A stretch of DNA of 37,260 bases. Origin: Phycisphaerales bacterium. GTDB lineage: Bacteria; Planctomycetota; Phycisphaerae; Phycisphaerales; SM1A02. Each line of letters opens with the position of its first letter. Within the stretch, counting starts at the first letter, position 1. The stretch spans positions 1 to 37,260 of the forward strand of contig JAPKCC010000024.1 of NCBI GenBank assembly GCA_028823105.1. Direction: 5' to 3'. This document shows, piece by piece, positions 1 to 8,623 of the stretch. The position numbers and the translations under genes were made by a program. The notes beneath the pieces were generated by a model. It did not search any database and had not been told where the DNA came from. It saw nothing but the letters and a program-made list of their open reading frames with translations.

Positions 1-1
1 C

Positions 2-2800
2 CCGAGTGTCTCGGAGCCGACCCGTCGAGCGGGACTCGGCGCCTCCGGCCAAGACGTACTGGTGACCGCCACGATCTCCGGAGCGGTCAAGTTGAGAACC
101 GTCCTCCTGAATGAGGTGCCGGTTCGCAACGGGACCGTGCTTCGCGGCGAAAAACGTCTCTCGAGATACCTGAAGACGCTGGTAGCTCGACCGCGCCCCC
201 CGCTGACGACCAGACTCGACGTGCAGATTCCTCCCCGGCCTCCAACACCCGTCCTCGAACCCGGTGGGAAGATCCTGCGAGAACGCCCCGCGGACACGAC
301 GCTCGGTCCCACGGAGATCGAACTCCCGATCTCCGGCGCTGGTGAAGTCCCGATCTTTGACCCTCGAGGATTGGTCTCATTCAACGCGAACGACGTGATC
401 ATCGACGAGGAACGTGATGCGGTCATCGTGGTGGGTTCGGTCGTCATCGACTACGACGGTGCCAACACCGGCGAGGCCATTCGCCGACTCTCGCTGGTCG
501 CCGAACGAGGCGTCGTCTTCCTCAATTCCGGAACAATCCGTGGACTCCGCGAAGGCACCGCCACCGTGCAGGCCGAAGCGATCAGCGGAATCTTCCTCGA
601 AGGCGCGGTCCGCGCGAGCGACGGCAACTACACCCTTCGAGGGTCGAGCATCTACTACGACCTGCCCAACAATCAAGCGGTGATCATGGATGCGGTGCTC
701 CGAACGTACTCCCGCCGCGGACGGGTGCTTCCCGTCTACGCCCGAGCTGAAGAGATGCGCCAACTCGCCTCCGATCAGTGGAAAGCCGATCGTGCCACGA
801 TCTCGACCAGCGAGTTCTTCCAACCGCACCTCTCAATCGGTCTCGAACGGGTCACGTTGACCGAGCGGCCGGATGCCGACGGCGAAACCACGACCTGGGT
901 CAAGGGCGATGGCCTCACCATGAACGCCAGTGGCATCCCCTTCTTCTACTGGCCGGGATTCGAGGGCCCCGCGGAACAACCCCCGCTCAAGGGAATCAGC
1001 TCGGGCTATCAGGCCGACAAGGGATTCGGAATCGGAACGACCTGGGATTTCTTCCGCCTTCTGGGGCTCGCCAAACCACAGTGGATTGCCGCGGACCTGC
1101 TCATCGACGGCTTCGAGAAACGCGGCCCCGCAGTGGGGCTCGACCTGAATCTCTCGCAACTCGGCGGGATCGCCGGTTCGGGTTCGATCGACCTCTATGG
1201 GCTCTACGACTTCGGCGGCACGGATCGCACGACGTCCGGCCGAGACGTCAAGATCGATCAAGGACTTCGCGGGGAGGCGGTTGGCCAGTATCGAGCGATC
1301 CTTTCCGCGGATCTCTACCTCGAAGCCCAGTTGTCCTATCTCTCCGATCAGACTTGGGCCACTTCCTGGCGAGAGCGTGAGTACAACAACCGCCGCGAAT
1401 ACGAATCATCCCTCTATCTCGACTACAGCCCGGACAACACCTCGCTGTCCTTCCTGGGCAAAGCGGACGTCAACGACTTCATCTCGAATGGATGGCTCAT
1501 CGCCAGCCAGCCCTACGTCGTCGAGAAACTGCCGGAAATCGTCTACGACCGGGAAGGTGACGACCTCTTCGACACCGTGACCTGGTCGAGCACCTACGGC
1601 GTCTCCAGCATGCGCCTCTCGCCCACCGCGGGAACCGCCGACTCCCTCGGCGTCAAGAAGCAGGCCTTCGCGACCAGCGACGCATCCGCCACCGTGAGTT
1701 CGCTCTATGAGGGCGTCGGCTACAACGATGATCTCGTCCAGCGATTCCACACCCGGCAGGAATTCGCGTTGCCGATCTCTGGCAAGGGATGGAACGTCTC
1801 GCCATTCGTGTTCGGACGGTTCACGGGATATATGAACGGGGACTGGAACCAGTATCGAGAGATGCAGGGAATCGACCAGGACCTTGACGAATACCGGGTG
1901 ATGCTCGGTGGAGGCGCCCGGGCGAGCACCAAGTTCGTCGCGATCGATAACGAGGCAAGGAGCGACTTCTTTGACGTGCATCGGCTCCGACACATCATCG
2001 AACCCAACGCAACGCTCTGGTACGGATGGGATAGCCTTCCTACTGGCGCCTTCCCGATTTATGACCAACGGATCGAAGGCGCTACCGGCGGCACCGCAGC
2101 ACAGATTGGAATTCGAGAGACGCTGCAGACCCAGCGCGGCGGTCCCGGCAATCGAGAGTCCGTCGACTTCCTGGTTCTTGATTACGGCGCCGTCTTCAAC
2201 GACGGCGCCGACGACTTCCAACGATCCTCCGCGATCCAGCCGAGCCTCGCGCCGCTCACTCAATACAACCCTTACTCATGGGTCCAGTCTCCGTATCCAC
2301 AGTTCTACAACTGGGAACCGGAACTGAGCCAATGGGGAAGCCACGGGTACGGAAGTGCGATCTGGCAGTTGAGTAGTTCGCTCACCCTCGCCGGCTCTGG
2401 CCTGTTCGGATGGGAGAACCGGGAGGTCGTCGATCTCACCTCGGGATCTCCGGTGACCCGGACCATCAACGGACTGTTGCGGGGATCGGTCGGGGTCGAG
2501 ATGAATCATGCTCCCGACACCAGCACCTATCTGGAGTACCGATTCCTCGGCGCCACCGACGACGAATTACTCCAGGCCGGACTTCGCTATCGAATCGGCC
2601 GCTTGTACCAGCTGGGAATCTCCCCGCAATACGACCTGCGCCGCGGGGAGTTTCGAGCCGCCACCGCCTCGATCGTCCGAACGCTTCCCGACTTCAACTT
2701 CAGGTTGACCGTCGGCTACAACCTGATTCGCGATGAGACCGTCTTCGGGATGAACATTGCAGTACCCCCCACTCCCGGCGTGGGGTTCCCGACGTATTGA
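2..2800 (+). CDS. lptD: LptD/OstA-like outer-membrane LPS-assembly protein, 5' end outside the window
   Basis: Likely the outer-membrane beta-barrel that inserts lipopolysaccharide into the outer leaflet. The frame is open from the first codon at position 2. A GTG at 62 could serve as a start, but the residues before it (ending GQDVLV) read on into the domain, so the true start is probably upstream and the gene is 5'-truncated. Counting from 62, residues about 100-240 form a beta-rich OstA-like region. From about 285 the strands alternate as in a barrel and include LptD-like pieces: SGIPFFYWPGFEGP, GYQADKGFGIGTTWDFF and RHIIEPNATLWYGWD. The chain ends in an aromatic residue, as barrels do. 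It has no cysteine, whereas E. coli LptD needs two disulfides. It is convergent with ruvB, with only 24 bases between stop codons. A different OstA-fold barrel is possible. Confidence 0.75.
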   Translation, partial: PSVSEPTRRAGLGASGQDVLVTATISGAVKLRTVLLNEVPVRNGTVLRGEKRLSRYLKTLVARPRPPLTTRLDVQIPPRPPTPVLEPGGKILRERPADTTLGPTEIELPISGAGEVPIFDPRGLVSFNANDVIIDEERDAVIVVGSVVIDYDGANTGEAIRRLSLVAERGVVFLNSGTIRGLREGTATVQAEAISGIFLEGAVRASDGNYTLRGSSIYYDLPNNQAVIMDAVLRTYSRRGRVLPVYARAEEMRQLASDQWKADRATISTSEFFQPHLSIGLERVTLTERPDADGETTTWVKGDGLTMNASGIPFFYWPGFEGPAEQPPLKGISSGYQADKGFGIGTTWDFFRLLGLAKPQWIAADLLIDGFEKRGPAVGLDLNLSQLGGIAGSGSIDLYGLYDFGGTDRTTSGRDVKIDQGLRGEAVGQYRAILSADLYLEAQLSYLSDQTWATSWREREYNNRREYESSLYLDYSPDNTSLSFLGKADVNDFISNGWLIASQPYVVEKLPEIVYDREGDDLFDTVTWSSTYGVSSMRLSPTAGTADSLGVKKQAFATSDASATVSSLYEGVGYNDDLVQRFHTRQEFALPISGKGWNVSPFVFGRFTGYMNGDWNQYREMQGIDQDLDEYRVMLGGGARASTKFVAIDNEARSDFFDVHRLRHIIEPNATLWYGWDSLPTGAFPIYDQRIEGATGGTAAQIGIRETLQTQRGGPGNRESVDFLVLDYGAVFNDGADDFQRSSAIQPSLAPLTQYNPYSWVQSPYPQFYNWEPELSQWGSHGYGSAIWQLSSSLTLAGSGLFGWENREVVDLTSGSPVTRTINGLLRGSVGVEMNHAPDTSTYLEYRFLGATDDELLQAGLRYRIGRLYQLGISPQYDLRRGEFRAATASIVRTLPDFNFRLTVGYNLIRDETVFGMNIAVPPTPGVGFPTY

Positions 2801-2824
2801 ATTCGAGAACGTCGGAAGTGAGGC

Positions 2825-3868
2825 TCAACCTTTCAGGTGCGCCTCGCCGGCAGTCGTGAGTTTTCGACCCCGCGGCGTGCGGGAAAGAAACCCGATCTGC
2901 AGAAGGTAGGGCTCCACGATGTCCTCAAGGGTTCCCGCGTCCCCCCCCATCGTCGCCGCAATCGCTTCGAGCCCCGCCGGACCACCTTCGTAAACCTCCG
3001 AAAGCACGCGAAGGTACTTTCGATCGATCTCGTCGAGACCGAGATCATCGACCCCCTCGAGTTTGAGCGCCGCCGTCACCGCCGGTGCATCAATCGCACC
3101 GGTGCCACGGACCTCCGCGAAGTCCCGCACCCTGCGGAGAAGTCGAAGCGAGACTCGCGGTGTTCCGCGGCTTCGTTCCGCGATCGCATCGAATCCGCTC
3201 ACCGCCACTTTGGAGATCCCCATGCGAACCACGGCTCGCTTGAGAATCTCGACCAGATCAGCCTTCGGGTAGTACTCGAGATGATGCGTGATCCCAAAAC
3301 GGGCCCGCAAGGGCTGCGTCAGCATCCCGGCTCGGGTCGTCGCCCCGATCAGCGTGAACGGTTTCAAGGTGAGCGTGATCACCTTGGCGTGCATCCCGCT
3401 GTCGACCGTGAAGTCGACCTTGAAGTCTTCCATCGCGGGGTAGATGTACTCCTCGACCGCGGGCGGAAGCCGGTGAATCTCGTCAATGAAGAGAACATCT
3501 CCCTCTCCGAGCTTGGTCAGCGTGCCGACCAGATCCGCCGCCTTGTTCAACGCAGGTCCACTGGTCACCCAGGCCGTCGATCCCATCTCATTGGCGATCA
3601 CGTGCGCCAACGTGGTCTTCCCGAGTCCGGGCGGGCCGTGCAGGAGCACGTGCTCCATCGACTCCCCGCGTGCTTTGACCGCCTCCATCGCAATCGACAG
3701 CCGCTCGACCAATGCCGACTGGCCCACGTAGTCCTGAAGGGTCTTCGGGCGAACCGCCAATCCCGACGGGACAAATGCGGCGGATGCGGCGGATGCGGCG
3801 GATGCGGCGGATGCGGCATGCTTCTCCCCACCCTGCGATTCTCCAGAAACGATTCGCTCTCGTGCCAT
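2825..3868 (-). CDS. ruvB: Holliday junction branch-migration helicase RuvB
   Basis: Hexameric AAA+ ATPase that drives branch migration with RuvA at Holliday junctions in recombinational repair. With ATG 3868 the protein has 347 residues, near the family norm. Visible motifs are Walker A GPPGLGKT (78-85), Walker B FIDEIH (127-132), sensor 1 GATTRAG and the arginine-finger segment RARFG, followed by the winged-helix C-terminus. The frame extends upstream to 3943, but residues before MARERIVSGE have no family counterpart, so 3868 is preferred. An unusual N-terminal Ala-Ala-Ser repeat (residues 18-31) comes from a 9-bp tandem repeat and lengthens the linker before RPKTLQDYVGQ. No ruvA or ruvC lies in the window; ruvB is the last gene of a run that begins with HAD and LemA genes. 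Confidence 0.97.
   Translation of the reverse strand: MARERIVSGESQGGEKHAASAASAASAASAAFVPSGLAVRPKTLQDYVGQSALVERLSIAMEAVKARGESMEHVLLHGPPGLGKTTLAHVIANEMGSTAWVTSGPALNKAADLVGTLTKLGEGDVLFIDEIHRLPPAVEEYIYPAMEDFKVDFTVDSGMHAKVITLTLKPFTLIGATTRAGMLTQPLRARFGITHHLEYYPKADLVEILKRAVVRMGISKVAVSGFDAIAERSRGTPRVSLRLLRRVRDFAEVRGTGAIDAPAVTAALKLEGVDDLGLDEIDRKYLRVLSEVYEGGPAGLEAIAATMGGDAGTLEDIVEPYLLQIGFLSRTPRGRKLTTAGEAHLKG
3775..3819. repeat. 9-bp tandem repeat inside ruvB (unit ATGCGGCGG on the plus strand)
   Basis: Four exact copies of ATGCGGCGG lie head to tail from 3775 to 3810, followed by a partial copy ATGCGGCAT. On the coding (minus) strand they give the tripeptide Ala-Ala-Ser. The period is a multiple of three, so copy-number change would not break the frame. 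Similar period-9 arrays occur at 6904 and 24413. Confidence 0.95.
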
Positions 3869-3954
3869 GCCCGCATCATCGGGGCAATGAGCGATCGACG
3901 CCAGTCTCCGGAACATTGCTCCAGCGATCTCGAGCGTCAGCACGTCCCGACCCG

Positions 3955-4512
3955 CTAGAACGCGGTCGAAACGGGCTCGCGAGTGGTCGAGTCGACTTCG
4001 AAGAAGCCTTCGGACTTGAATCCGAACAGGGTGGCCACGAGGTTCGACGGAACCGTCGTGCAGAGCTGGTTCATCTCTCTGACGTTTCCGTTGTAGAACC
4101 GCCGGCCCGCGGCGATTCGATCCTCCGTATTGGCCAGTTCCTCCTGCAGGGCCCGAAAATTCGCATCGGCCTTCAGGTCTGGATACGCCTCCGCCACCGC
4201 CATCAGTCGGCCCAGGCCCGAGACCAACGCCTGCTCGTCCCCGCTCTGTCGATCGGGGCGCCCCTGATTGGCCTGCGCGTGATTCCGCAGCTCCACCACT
4301 CGTTCGAGGGTCTCCCGCTCGTGCGCCGCGTACCCCTTGACCGTCGAGACCAGATTGGGAATGAGGTCATATCGCCGCTTGAGTTCGACATCCACGTCCG
4401 ACCAGCTCTCCTTGAGATGCTGGCGGACCGAGACCAGACGATTGAAGGTGACGGCCAGCCAGATCACGAAGAGGAACAGGACCGAAGCGATGATAATAAT
4501 GGTCGGAGTCAT
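3955..4512 (-). CDS. lemA: LemA family membrane protein (second copy)
   Basis: Small membrane-anchored helical protein of the LemA family. Biochemical function is poorly defined; members are often found beside membrane-stress or protease genes. Start ATG 4512 gives 185 residues: an N-terminal membrane helix (residues 2-22, TPTIIIIASVLFLFVIWLAV), then the family core WSDVDVELKRRYDLIPNLVSTVKGYAAHE, a helical region with LMAVAEAYPDLKA, and a C-terminal LFGFKSEGFFEVD segment. A frame open to 4653 exists, but 4512 fits the membrane helix and forms an ATGA overlap with the stop of the upstream gene (4509-4511), which implies translational coupling. Its sequence closely parallels the LemA protein at 5347-5925, suggesting an ancestral duplication around the gene between them. 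Confidence 0.93.
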   Translation of the reverse strand: MTPTIIIIASVLFLFVIWLAVTFNRLVSVRQHLKESWSDVDVELKRRYDLIPNLVSTVKGYAAHERETLERVVELRNHAQANQGRPDRQSGDEQALVSGLGRLMAVAEAYPDLKADANFRALQEELANTEDRIAAGRRFYNGNVREMNQLCTTVPSNLVATLFGFKSEGFFEVDSTTREPVSTAF

Positions 4513-5228
4513 GGATGGTCTTTCGTCGAAGCTGCTTGATCGGTCATCGACTTCGCCAGGTGCCGAGGCCAGTGACCGAGAAAACCATCGGCCCAGTCGA
4601 GTTGCCGGTCGAACGCTTCGGCATCCCATCGGCCCTTGCCGTCCGAGATGCAAATGAGTTCGCCTTCGATCTCGAACGCCGGCGGCGAGGTGGACATGAT
4701 GAACTCCATCATCCGTGGATCGATCAGATCGTAGGCGAACCGCTTGTCTTCACTGGAGACGTGGTAGGCCTTGCTGAATTCGACGCTCTCGAAATCGATG
4801 TCGTCGAAACCGAGCACACCCTTGAGGCGGTCGAAGAAGCCCTCACGTCGAACGATGGTCTCAGGTCCGACGCCGAACGGATTCCACACGATCAGGTAAC
4901 TGAGATTGACCGTCACCGTCCGACGGTTCTTGCCTGAACCACGCTCCTCGCGGAATCGAAAATCACCGGTGCGGACCCGGACCGACCGATCCGCGATCGT
5001 GGTCGTCCCCTCCATGGTGTTGAACGCGGCGCGGGAGTGCCCCCGCCGGAACATTCCGAACCGGGCGAACCGATCGTCATGCTCCTGATCGTGGCCCTCG
5101 GTGAAGGCGAGACCTCGTTTGGCCGCGAAGGCCTGAAGCGCCTCGCGCCGCTTGCGGGCCTGTCGATGGGCGAACACCATCCCGGCGATGATCAACCCCA
5201 CGACGAGGATGATCAGGATTACTTCCAT
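4509..5228 (-). CDS. Membrane-anchored unknown protein between two LemA genes (DUF3137-like)
   Basis: 239-residue protein with one N-terminal membrane helix (residues 3-20, VILIILVVGLIIAGMVFA), then a basic stretch and a soluble domain. The domain contains FARFGMFRRGHSRAAFNTM, a beta-rich middle with VNLSYLIVW, and VEFSKAYHVSSEDKRFAYDLIDPRMMEF. The layout resembles the DUF3137 class, with a remark-worthy F/Y-rich core, but I recognise it only by general appearance. An SD-like GGAG lies 9 bases before ATG 5228. It is translated just after one LemA gene and overlaps the next by ATGA, so it probably works in the same membrane complex or process. No catalytic motif is visible. Confidence 0.85.
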   Translation of the reverse strand: MEVILIILVVGLIIAGMVFAHRQARKRREALQAFAAKRGLAFTEGHDQEHDDRFARFGMFRRGHSRAAFNTMEGTTTIADRSVRVRTGDFRFREERGSGKNRRTVTVNLSYLIVWNPFGVGPETIVRREGFFDRLKGVLGFDDIDFESVEFSKAYHVSSEDKRFAYDLIDPRMMEFIMSTSPPAFEIEGELICISDGKGRWDAEAFDRQLDWADGFLGHWPRHLAKSMTDQAASTKDHP

Positions 5229-5346
5229 GACGGGCTGCTCCGGCGTGTGGATCGATCGAGCGCGTTCCTGGCATTGAGCCGCCGACCTTTCGAGAAGCCC
5301 GGAGGACGGATCGTGACCAGATCACTTCTCCATTGCTGGCGGTCGA

Positions 5347-5925
5347 TCAGAACTCGACCTTCGGTGCCTGCTTGACGGCGGCCGCTTCGCTCGCGTCGAG
5401 TTCGAAGAAATCCTTCTCGGTGAATCCGAACGTTCCGGCGATGAGGTTCGAGGGGAAGACCTTCGTCGCCTCGTTGTACTGATTCACCGTGCGGTTGTAA
5501 TGCTGTCGGGCGAAACCAATCTTGTTCTCGGTGCTGGTCAATTCTTCCTGCAGCTGGAGGAAGTTCGTGTTCGCCTTGAGATCCGGATACGCCTCGGCGA
5601 CCACCATGAGCTTTCCGAGTGCCTGGGTCAGCATGCCCTCGGCGCCTGACTGCGCGGCGACTCCGCTGGCACTCGTCGCGGCAGCGCGAGCGGCGGTCAC
5701 GGCCTCAAATGTTCCGGATTCGTGAGCGGCATACCCCTTGACCGAATTCACGAGATTCGGAATCAGATCGTGCCGTCGTTTGAGTTGGACATCGATATCG
5801 CTCCAGGAGTTCTGAACGCCCAGTTTCTTCCGCTGCAGTCCGTTGTAGAGACCGATCACGAAGATCACGACGAAAAAGAGCAGGCCGAGAATGACCACGA
5901 GAGGAATAAGGATTGATGCCGTCAC
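5347..5925 (-). CDS. lemA: LemA family membrane protein (first copy)
   Basis: LemA family protein of 192 residues from GTG 5925. The N-terminus is a long hydrophobic helix (ILIPLVVILGLLFFVVIFVI), followed by the family core NSWSDIDVQLKRRHDLIPNL and VKGYAAHE, an Ala-rich helix, LGKLMVVAEAYPDLKANTNF, and the C-terminal GTFGFTEKDFFELD. I chose GTG 5925 over a TTG at 5970 because GGAG lies 6 bases before the GTG and no SD is seen before the TTG. It heads the LemA, unknown, LemA series. The core is nearly the same as in the LemA at 3955-4512. Molecular function is unknown. Confidence 0.93.
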   Translation of the reverse strand: MTASILIPLVVILGLLFFVVIFVIGLYNGLQRKKLGVQNSWSDIDVQLKRRHDLIPNLVNSVKGYAAHESGTFEAVTAARAAATSASGVAAQSGAEGMLTQALGKLMVVAEAYPDLKANTNFLQLQEELTSTENKIGFARQHYNRTVNQYNEATKVFPSNLIAGTFGFTEKDFFELDASEAAAVKQAPKVEF

Positions 5926-6091
5926 AAGAAGCTCCGAAGTGGGGAATTCCCCGGAAGGGGTGTCGAACAAGATTGCTGGATCAAGGACCTAGCCACGTCC
6001 CGGTGCAGATAATGCCGGATGCCAATGTCACGAAGATAGTCAATACCGCGAATGGGGCACGTCCGATCAACCCAAGAATCGGTCATGCCAA

Positions 6092-6790
6092 TCACGAAAA
6101 TGCCGTTGCTCGACGATTTACCGCCGAAAGAAACGCGGAAAAGTCGAGATAGTCCGGTCTCACATCCACGGCCCCTGCCGCATGCAGCACGTCCGCTCGG
6201 TCACCGCAGGCGAGGCCGACGAATCCGATACCCAGCCGATCCGTGGCGATCACGTCCCAGCGACCATCCCCGACGTAGACAACCCGATCGATCTCCCTGT
6301 CTGACGCCGCGCTCGCCCGCTTGATCGCCATTCTGATGATGTCTTCACGCGGGTGCGCGTCGTCGGCGTGGGCGGCGGGAACCTCGACATCAGGTACGCC
6401 CGCGGCCTTCAACTTCAGACGAGCGGTGGTTCTCCAACCACCGGTGGCGATCGCCGAATTCCAGCCGGCGTCTGCAAGTCGGGCGAAGACGGTCGTTGCA
6501 CCTGGCACCGGCCGAAAGAGCCTCGGGTCTCGCTCAATCGCCGCTTCGACCCGACGAACGAATGCATCTCGGACCAGATGGACGGTTTCTTCGGTTGACG
6601 GCAAGTCGGTGCGGCTGGAGATCAACTCCATCGCGATCGCCTCGTCGGTGGAATGCCCGTAGTGGCCCCAGTCGGTCTCGATCGACTCCAGTCCGAGGAT
6701 TTCTTGGGCCGCTTCGACCCAGCAGGAATCATCAACTTCACTGGTGAGGGCGAGGGTTCCGTCGAGATCAAAGATGGCCAGTCCACTCAT
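6092..6790 (-). CDS. HAD-superfamily phosphatase, phosphoglycolate-phosphatase-like
   Basis: Soluble HAD hydrolase of about 232 residues that probably removes phosphate from a small metabolite. Motif I is FDLDGTLAL at the N-terminus, with both catalytic aspartates. Motif II is the IATGG segment, motif III the KRA lysine region, and motif IV VVYVGDGRWDVIATD. The helical cap lies between motifs I and II. Several ATGs are close together (6802, 6793, 6790); 6790 is preferred because GGAG lies 6 bases before it. The substrate cannot be told from sequence. The gene runs in the same direction as the LemA genes but is 166 bases away, so co-transcription is uncertain. Confidence 0.88.
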   Translation of the reverse strand: MSGLAIFDLDGTLALTSEVDDSCWVEAAQEILGLESIETDWGHYGHSTDEAIAMELISSRTDLPSTEETVHLVRDAFVRRVEAAIERDPRLFRPVPGATTVFARLADAGWNSAIATGGWRTTARLKLKAAGVPDVEVPAAHADDAHPREDIIRMAIKRASAASDREIDRVVYVGDGRWDVIATDRLGIGFVGLACGDRADVLHAAGAVDVRPDYLDFSAFLSAVNRRATAFS

Positions 6791-6903
6791 CATTGGCTCC
6801 ATGCACCCGTCCGGATCTCGAAGCGTACCAGTTCCTTTTCGGCCGCCGGAAGGCCCCGTTCGACGATGCCCCTACCCACATCTTGAACCGCCTCTTCCGT
6901 ATC

Positions 6904-6930
6904 ATGAGCGGCATGAGCGACATGAGCACC
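6904..6930. repeat. Three 9-bp tandem units ATGAGCNNC
   Basis: The units are ATGAGCGGC, ATGAGCGAC and ATGAGCACC. They spell Met-Ser-Gly, Met-Ser-Asp, Met-Ser-Thr at the start of the small gene and offer three alternative start codons in frame. The same ATGAGNNNC pattern with a 9-base period recurs on the minus strand at 24413-24457. Confidence 0.85.
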
Positions 6931-7125
6931 GCCACGCCTCGGAAGAACGCCCGGATGGGATTTGCGCCGGCGCAGAATCGCGTCGTCGTCGCGATGCGGT
7001 CGGTCTCCAATCAAATCATTACCACGCAGTACGGACGGACGCTGAATTTTCATCTCGATTGCGAGTATCCGAAGGCCGGCGAAGAGGATCGAGACTCGGT
7101 CGACCGCTACGATCTGCAGGACTGA
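6904..7125 (+). CDS. Small unknown protein of about 73 residues
   Basis: Short frame beginning in a run of three in-frame ATGs 9 bases apart (6904, 6913, 6922). The body looks protein-like rather than a shadow: NRVVVAMRSVSNQIITTQYG, then LNFHLDCEYPKAGEEDRDSVDRYD, acidic at the C-terminus. No signal peptide or known domain. The start is uncertain: none of the three ATGs has a clear ribosome-binding site, and ATG 6952 (58 residues) has GGAAGAA 7 bases upstream. It lies between the divergent HAD gene and a secreted-protein gene on its own strand. No function can be given. Confidence 0.5.
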   Translation: MSGMSDMSTATPRKNARMGFAPAQNRVVVAMRSVSNQIITTQYGRTLNFHLDCEYPKAGEEDRDSVDRYDLQD

Positions 7126-7213
7126 CCTGCCGCACCGATTTCGTCGCCTCCACTGGAGATCCGCCACGCCCCCGACACGTTCCAATCCAATATCGTCGAG
7201 CATCGCAGGCCGC

Positions 7214-8623
7214 GTGACCATCCTCTCGTTCTGCCTGATGCTGTTGTCCCTAGGCATCGCTCGCCCCGTGGATGCCCAAGTCTCCGTGGCGGAACGGACC
7301 CGACTCGAACGCGCCCTTCGATCACTCTACGAACCGACCGCGATGGACGAAGCTCGCATCAGGGGCATGGCAAAAGACCTCGGTATCGAGGACGACGATG
7401 CGGTCTCGAACGCCATCGAGACCTACCAACGAACTTGGAAGCCATTGCTTGAGGGTCCGATCAAGACGATCCGTGATCGCTGGGCCGCCTGCTTCTCCAT
7501 CGATCCCCAGATCGGCCGGATCGAGACCAGTTTCACGCCGGAGCTCACCGCACTTCTCAATGCGAAAGGCGAGGCGTTTCGCGCTGCGGATGCCGCGGAC
7601 GAGGCAGTCTTTGATCATCTCCGAATCGCCAAACGTGGCAAGGATTTCAAGGGCGATCAATCGATCGCGACCGTGCGAGAACAGAGAAAGCGGCGGCGTG
7701 AACTCCTCGGGTTTCCGGATCGACTTCCGGGCACGTCGATCGAGGCGGCCGACCTGCTGACCTCCGTCGCGACGGACCCCGAACTGCTCGACGCCGTACT
7801 GCCCGCGCTCGACGAGTGGGAACTCAAGGTGGACACCGCACTGGTGAGCCGCTGGTCGAGGCTCGAGGCGATCGAGCGAATGCGGGCGGAACTCGAGGTC
7901 GAACTGGGGCCTGGATGGCGGCGGCTCGTGGACGGTGAAGAACGCGCCACGTTGGATGCGGAATTCGAAGCGATGGATGACGCGATGGTGGCCACTGAGA
8001 TTCCCCGACGGCGGATCAACGCGGACATGGTCGCCGGTCTCGCCCGAAGGTTGCCACCGCTGGTCTTTCTTCAGATCGTCCGGCGCCATCACGAACTCGC
8101 CCACCCCGCGCTCTTTGTAGAGGATCAGCGCCTCGACCGATTGATCTTCGACGTGCTGGAGTCCGACGACATCGACGATCGCTCGAAGGAGGACGTTGAG
8201 TCACTCCTCGCGGCCACCGCCGAACGACTCAATCGACTTGGGGTCGACGCGGCACGGCAAGCCGATCTGACACTTCAGTCGCAGTACCGCCACGTCGGCG
8301 AGACGATCCCCTTCTCCCAACTCGCTGACGGGCCAAGCATCGACGACGACATCGATGCCCTGCAAGACGAGATCAACCTCCTCGATCTCGTCCTCAAACG
8401 GCGAAGAGAGTTCGATCATCTGGTGCGTCCGCTGGCGGGATTGGGCGAGAAGATCGACTTTCGCGTCCGGAATCACCGCGCCGTGACGAGCGCCTTCGAC
8501 CGCCGAGATACATGGTCGCGGGATCGACTTCGAGAGACCGTCGAGGACCTCCTGCTGATTCGCGAACGTTCCTCATGGATCGATCCTCAAATACTCGACG
8601 AATCGACTTCGGACGCTCCATGA
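7214..8623 (+). CDS. Exported, mostly helical protein of unknown function
   Basis: 469-residue protein from GTG 7214. The N-terminus is a short signal peptide (FCLMLLSLGIARPVDA, cleavage expected before QVSVAE). The rest is strongly charged and alpha-helical, rich in Glu, Arg, Asp and Leu, with likely coiled-coil stretches such as RWSRLEAIERMRAELEVELG and a segment near the C-terminus, IDALQDEINLLDLVLKRRRE. I recognise no domain and see no catalytic motif. The stop overlaps the galactokinase start (ATGA at 8620-8623), so translation is coupled. The GTG has no strong SD, so the exact start is open. Confidence 0.8.
   Translation: MTILSFCLMLLSLGIARPVDAQVSVAERTRLERALRSLYEPTAMDEARIRGMAKDLGIEDDDAVSNAIETYQRTWKPLLEGPIKTIRDRWAACFSIDPQIGRIETSFTPELTALLNAKGEAFRAADAADEAVFDHLRIAKRGKDFKGDQSIATVREQRKRRRELLGFPDRLPGTSIEAADLLTSVATDPELLDAVLPALDEWELKVDTALVSRWSRLEAIERMRAELEVELGPGWRRLVDGEERATLDAEFEAMDDAMVATEIPRRRINADMVAGLARRLPPLVFLQIVRRHHELAHPALFVEDQRLDRLIFDVLESDDIDDRSKEDVESLLAATAERLNRLGVDAARQADLTLQSQYRHVGETIPFSQLADGPSIDDDIDALQDEINLLDLVLKRRREFDHLVRPLAGLGEKIDFRVRNHRAVTSAFDRRDTWSRDRLRETVEDLLLIRERSSWIDPQILDESTSDAP

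Noticed and set aside
3712-4539. 275-residue plus-strand frame with an Arg-Met repeat
   Set aside because: Antisense to ruvB and LemA; its Met-Arg-Arg repeat is only the 9-bp repeat read on the wrong strand.
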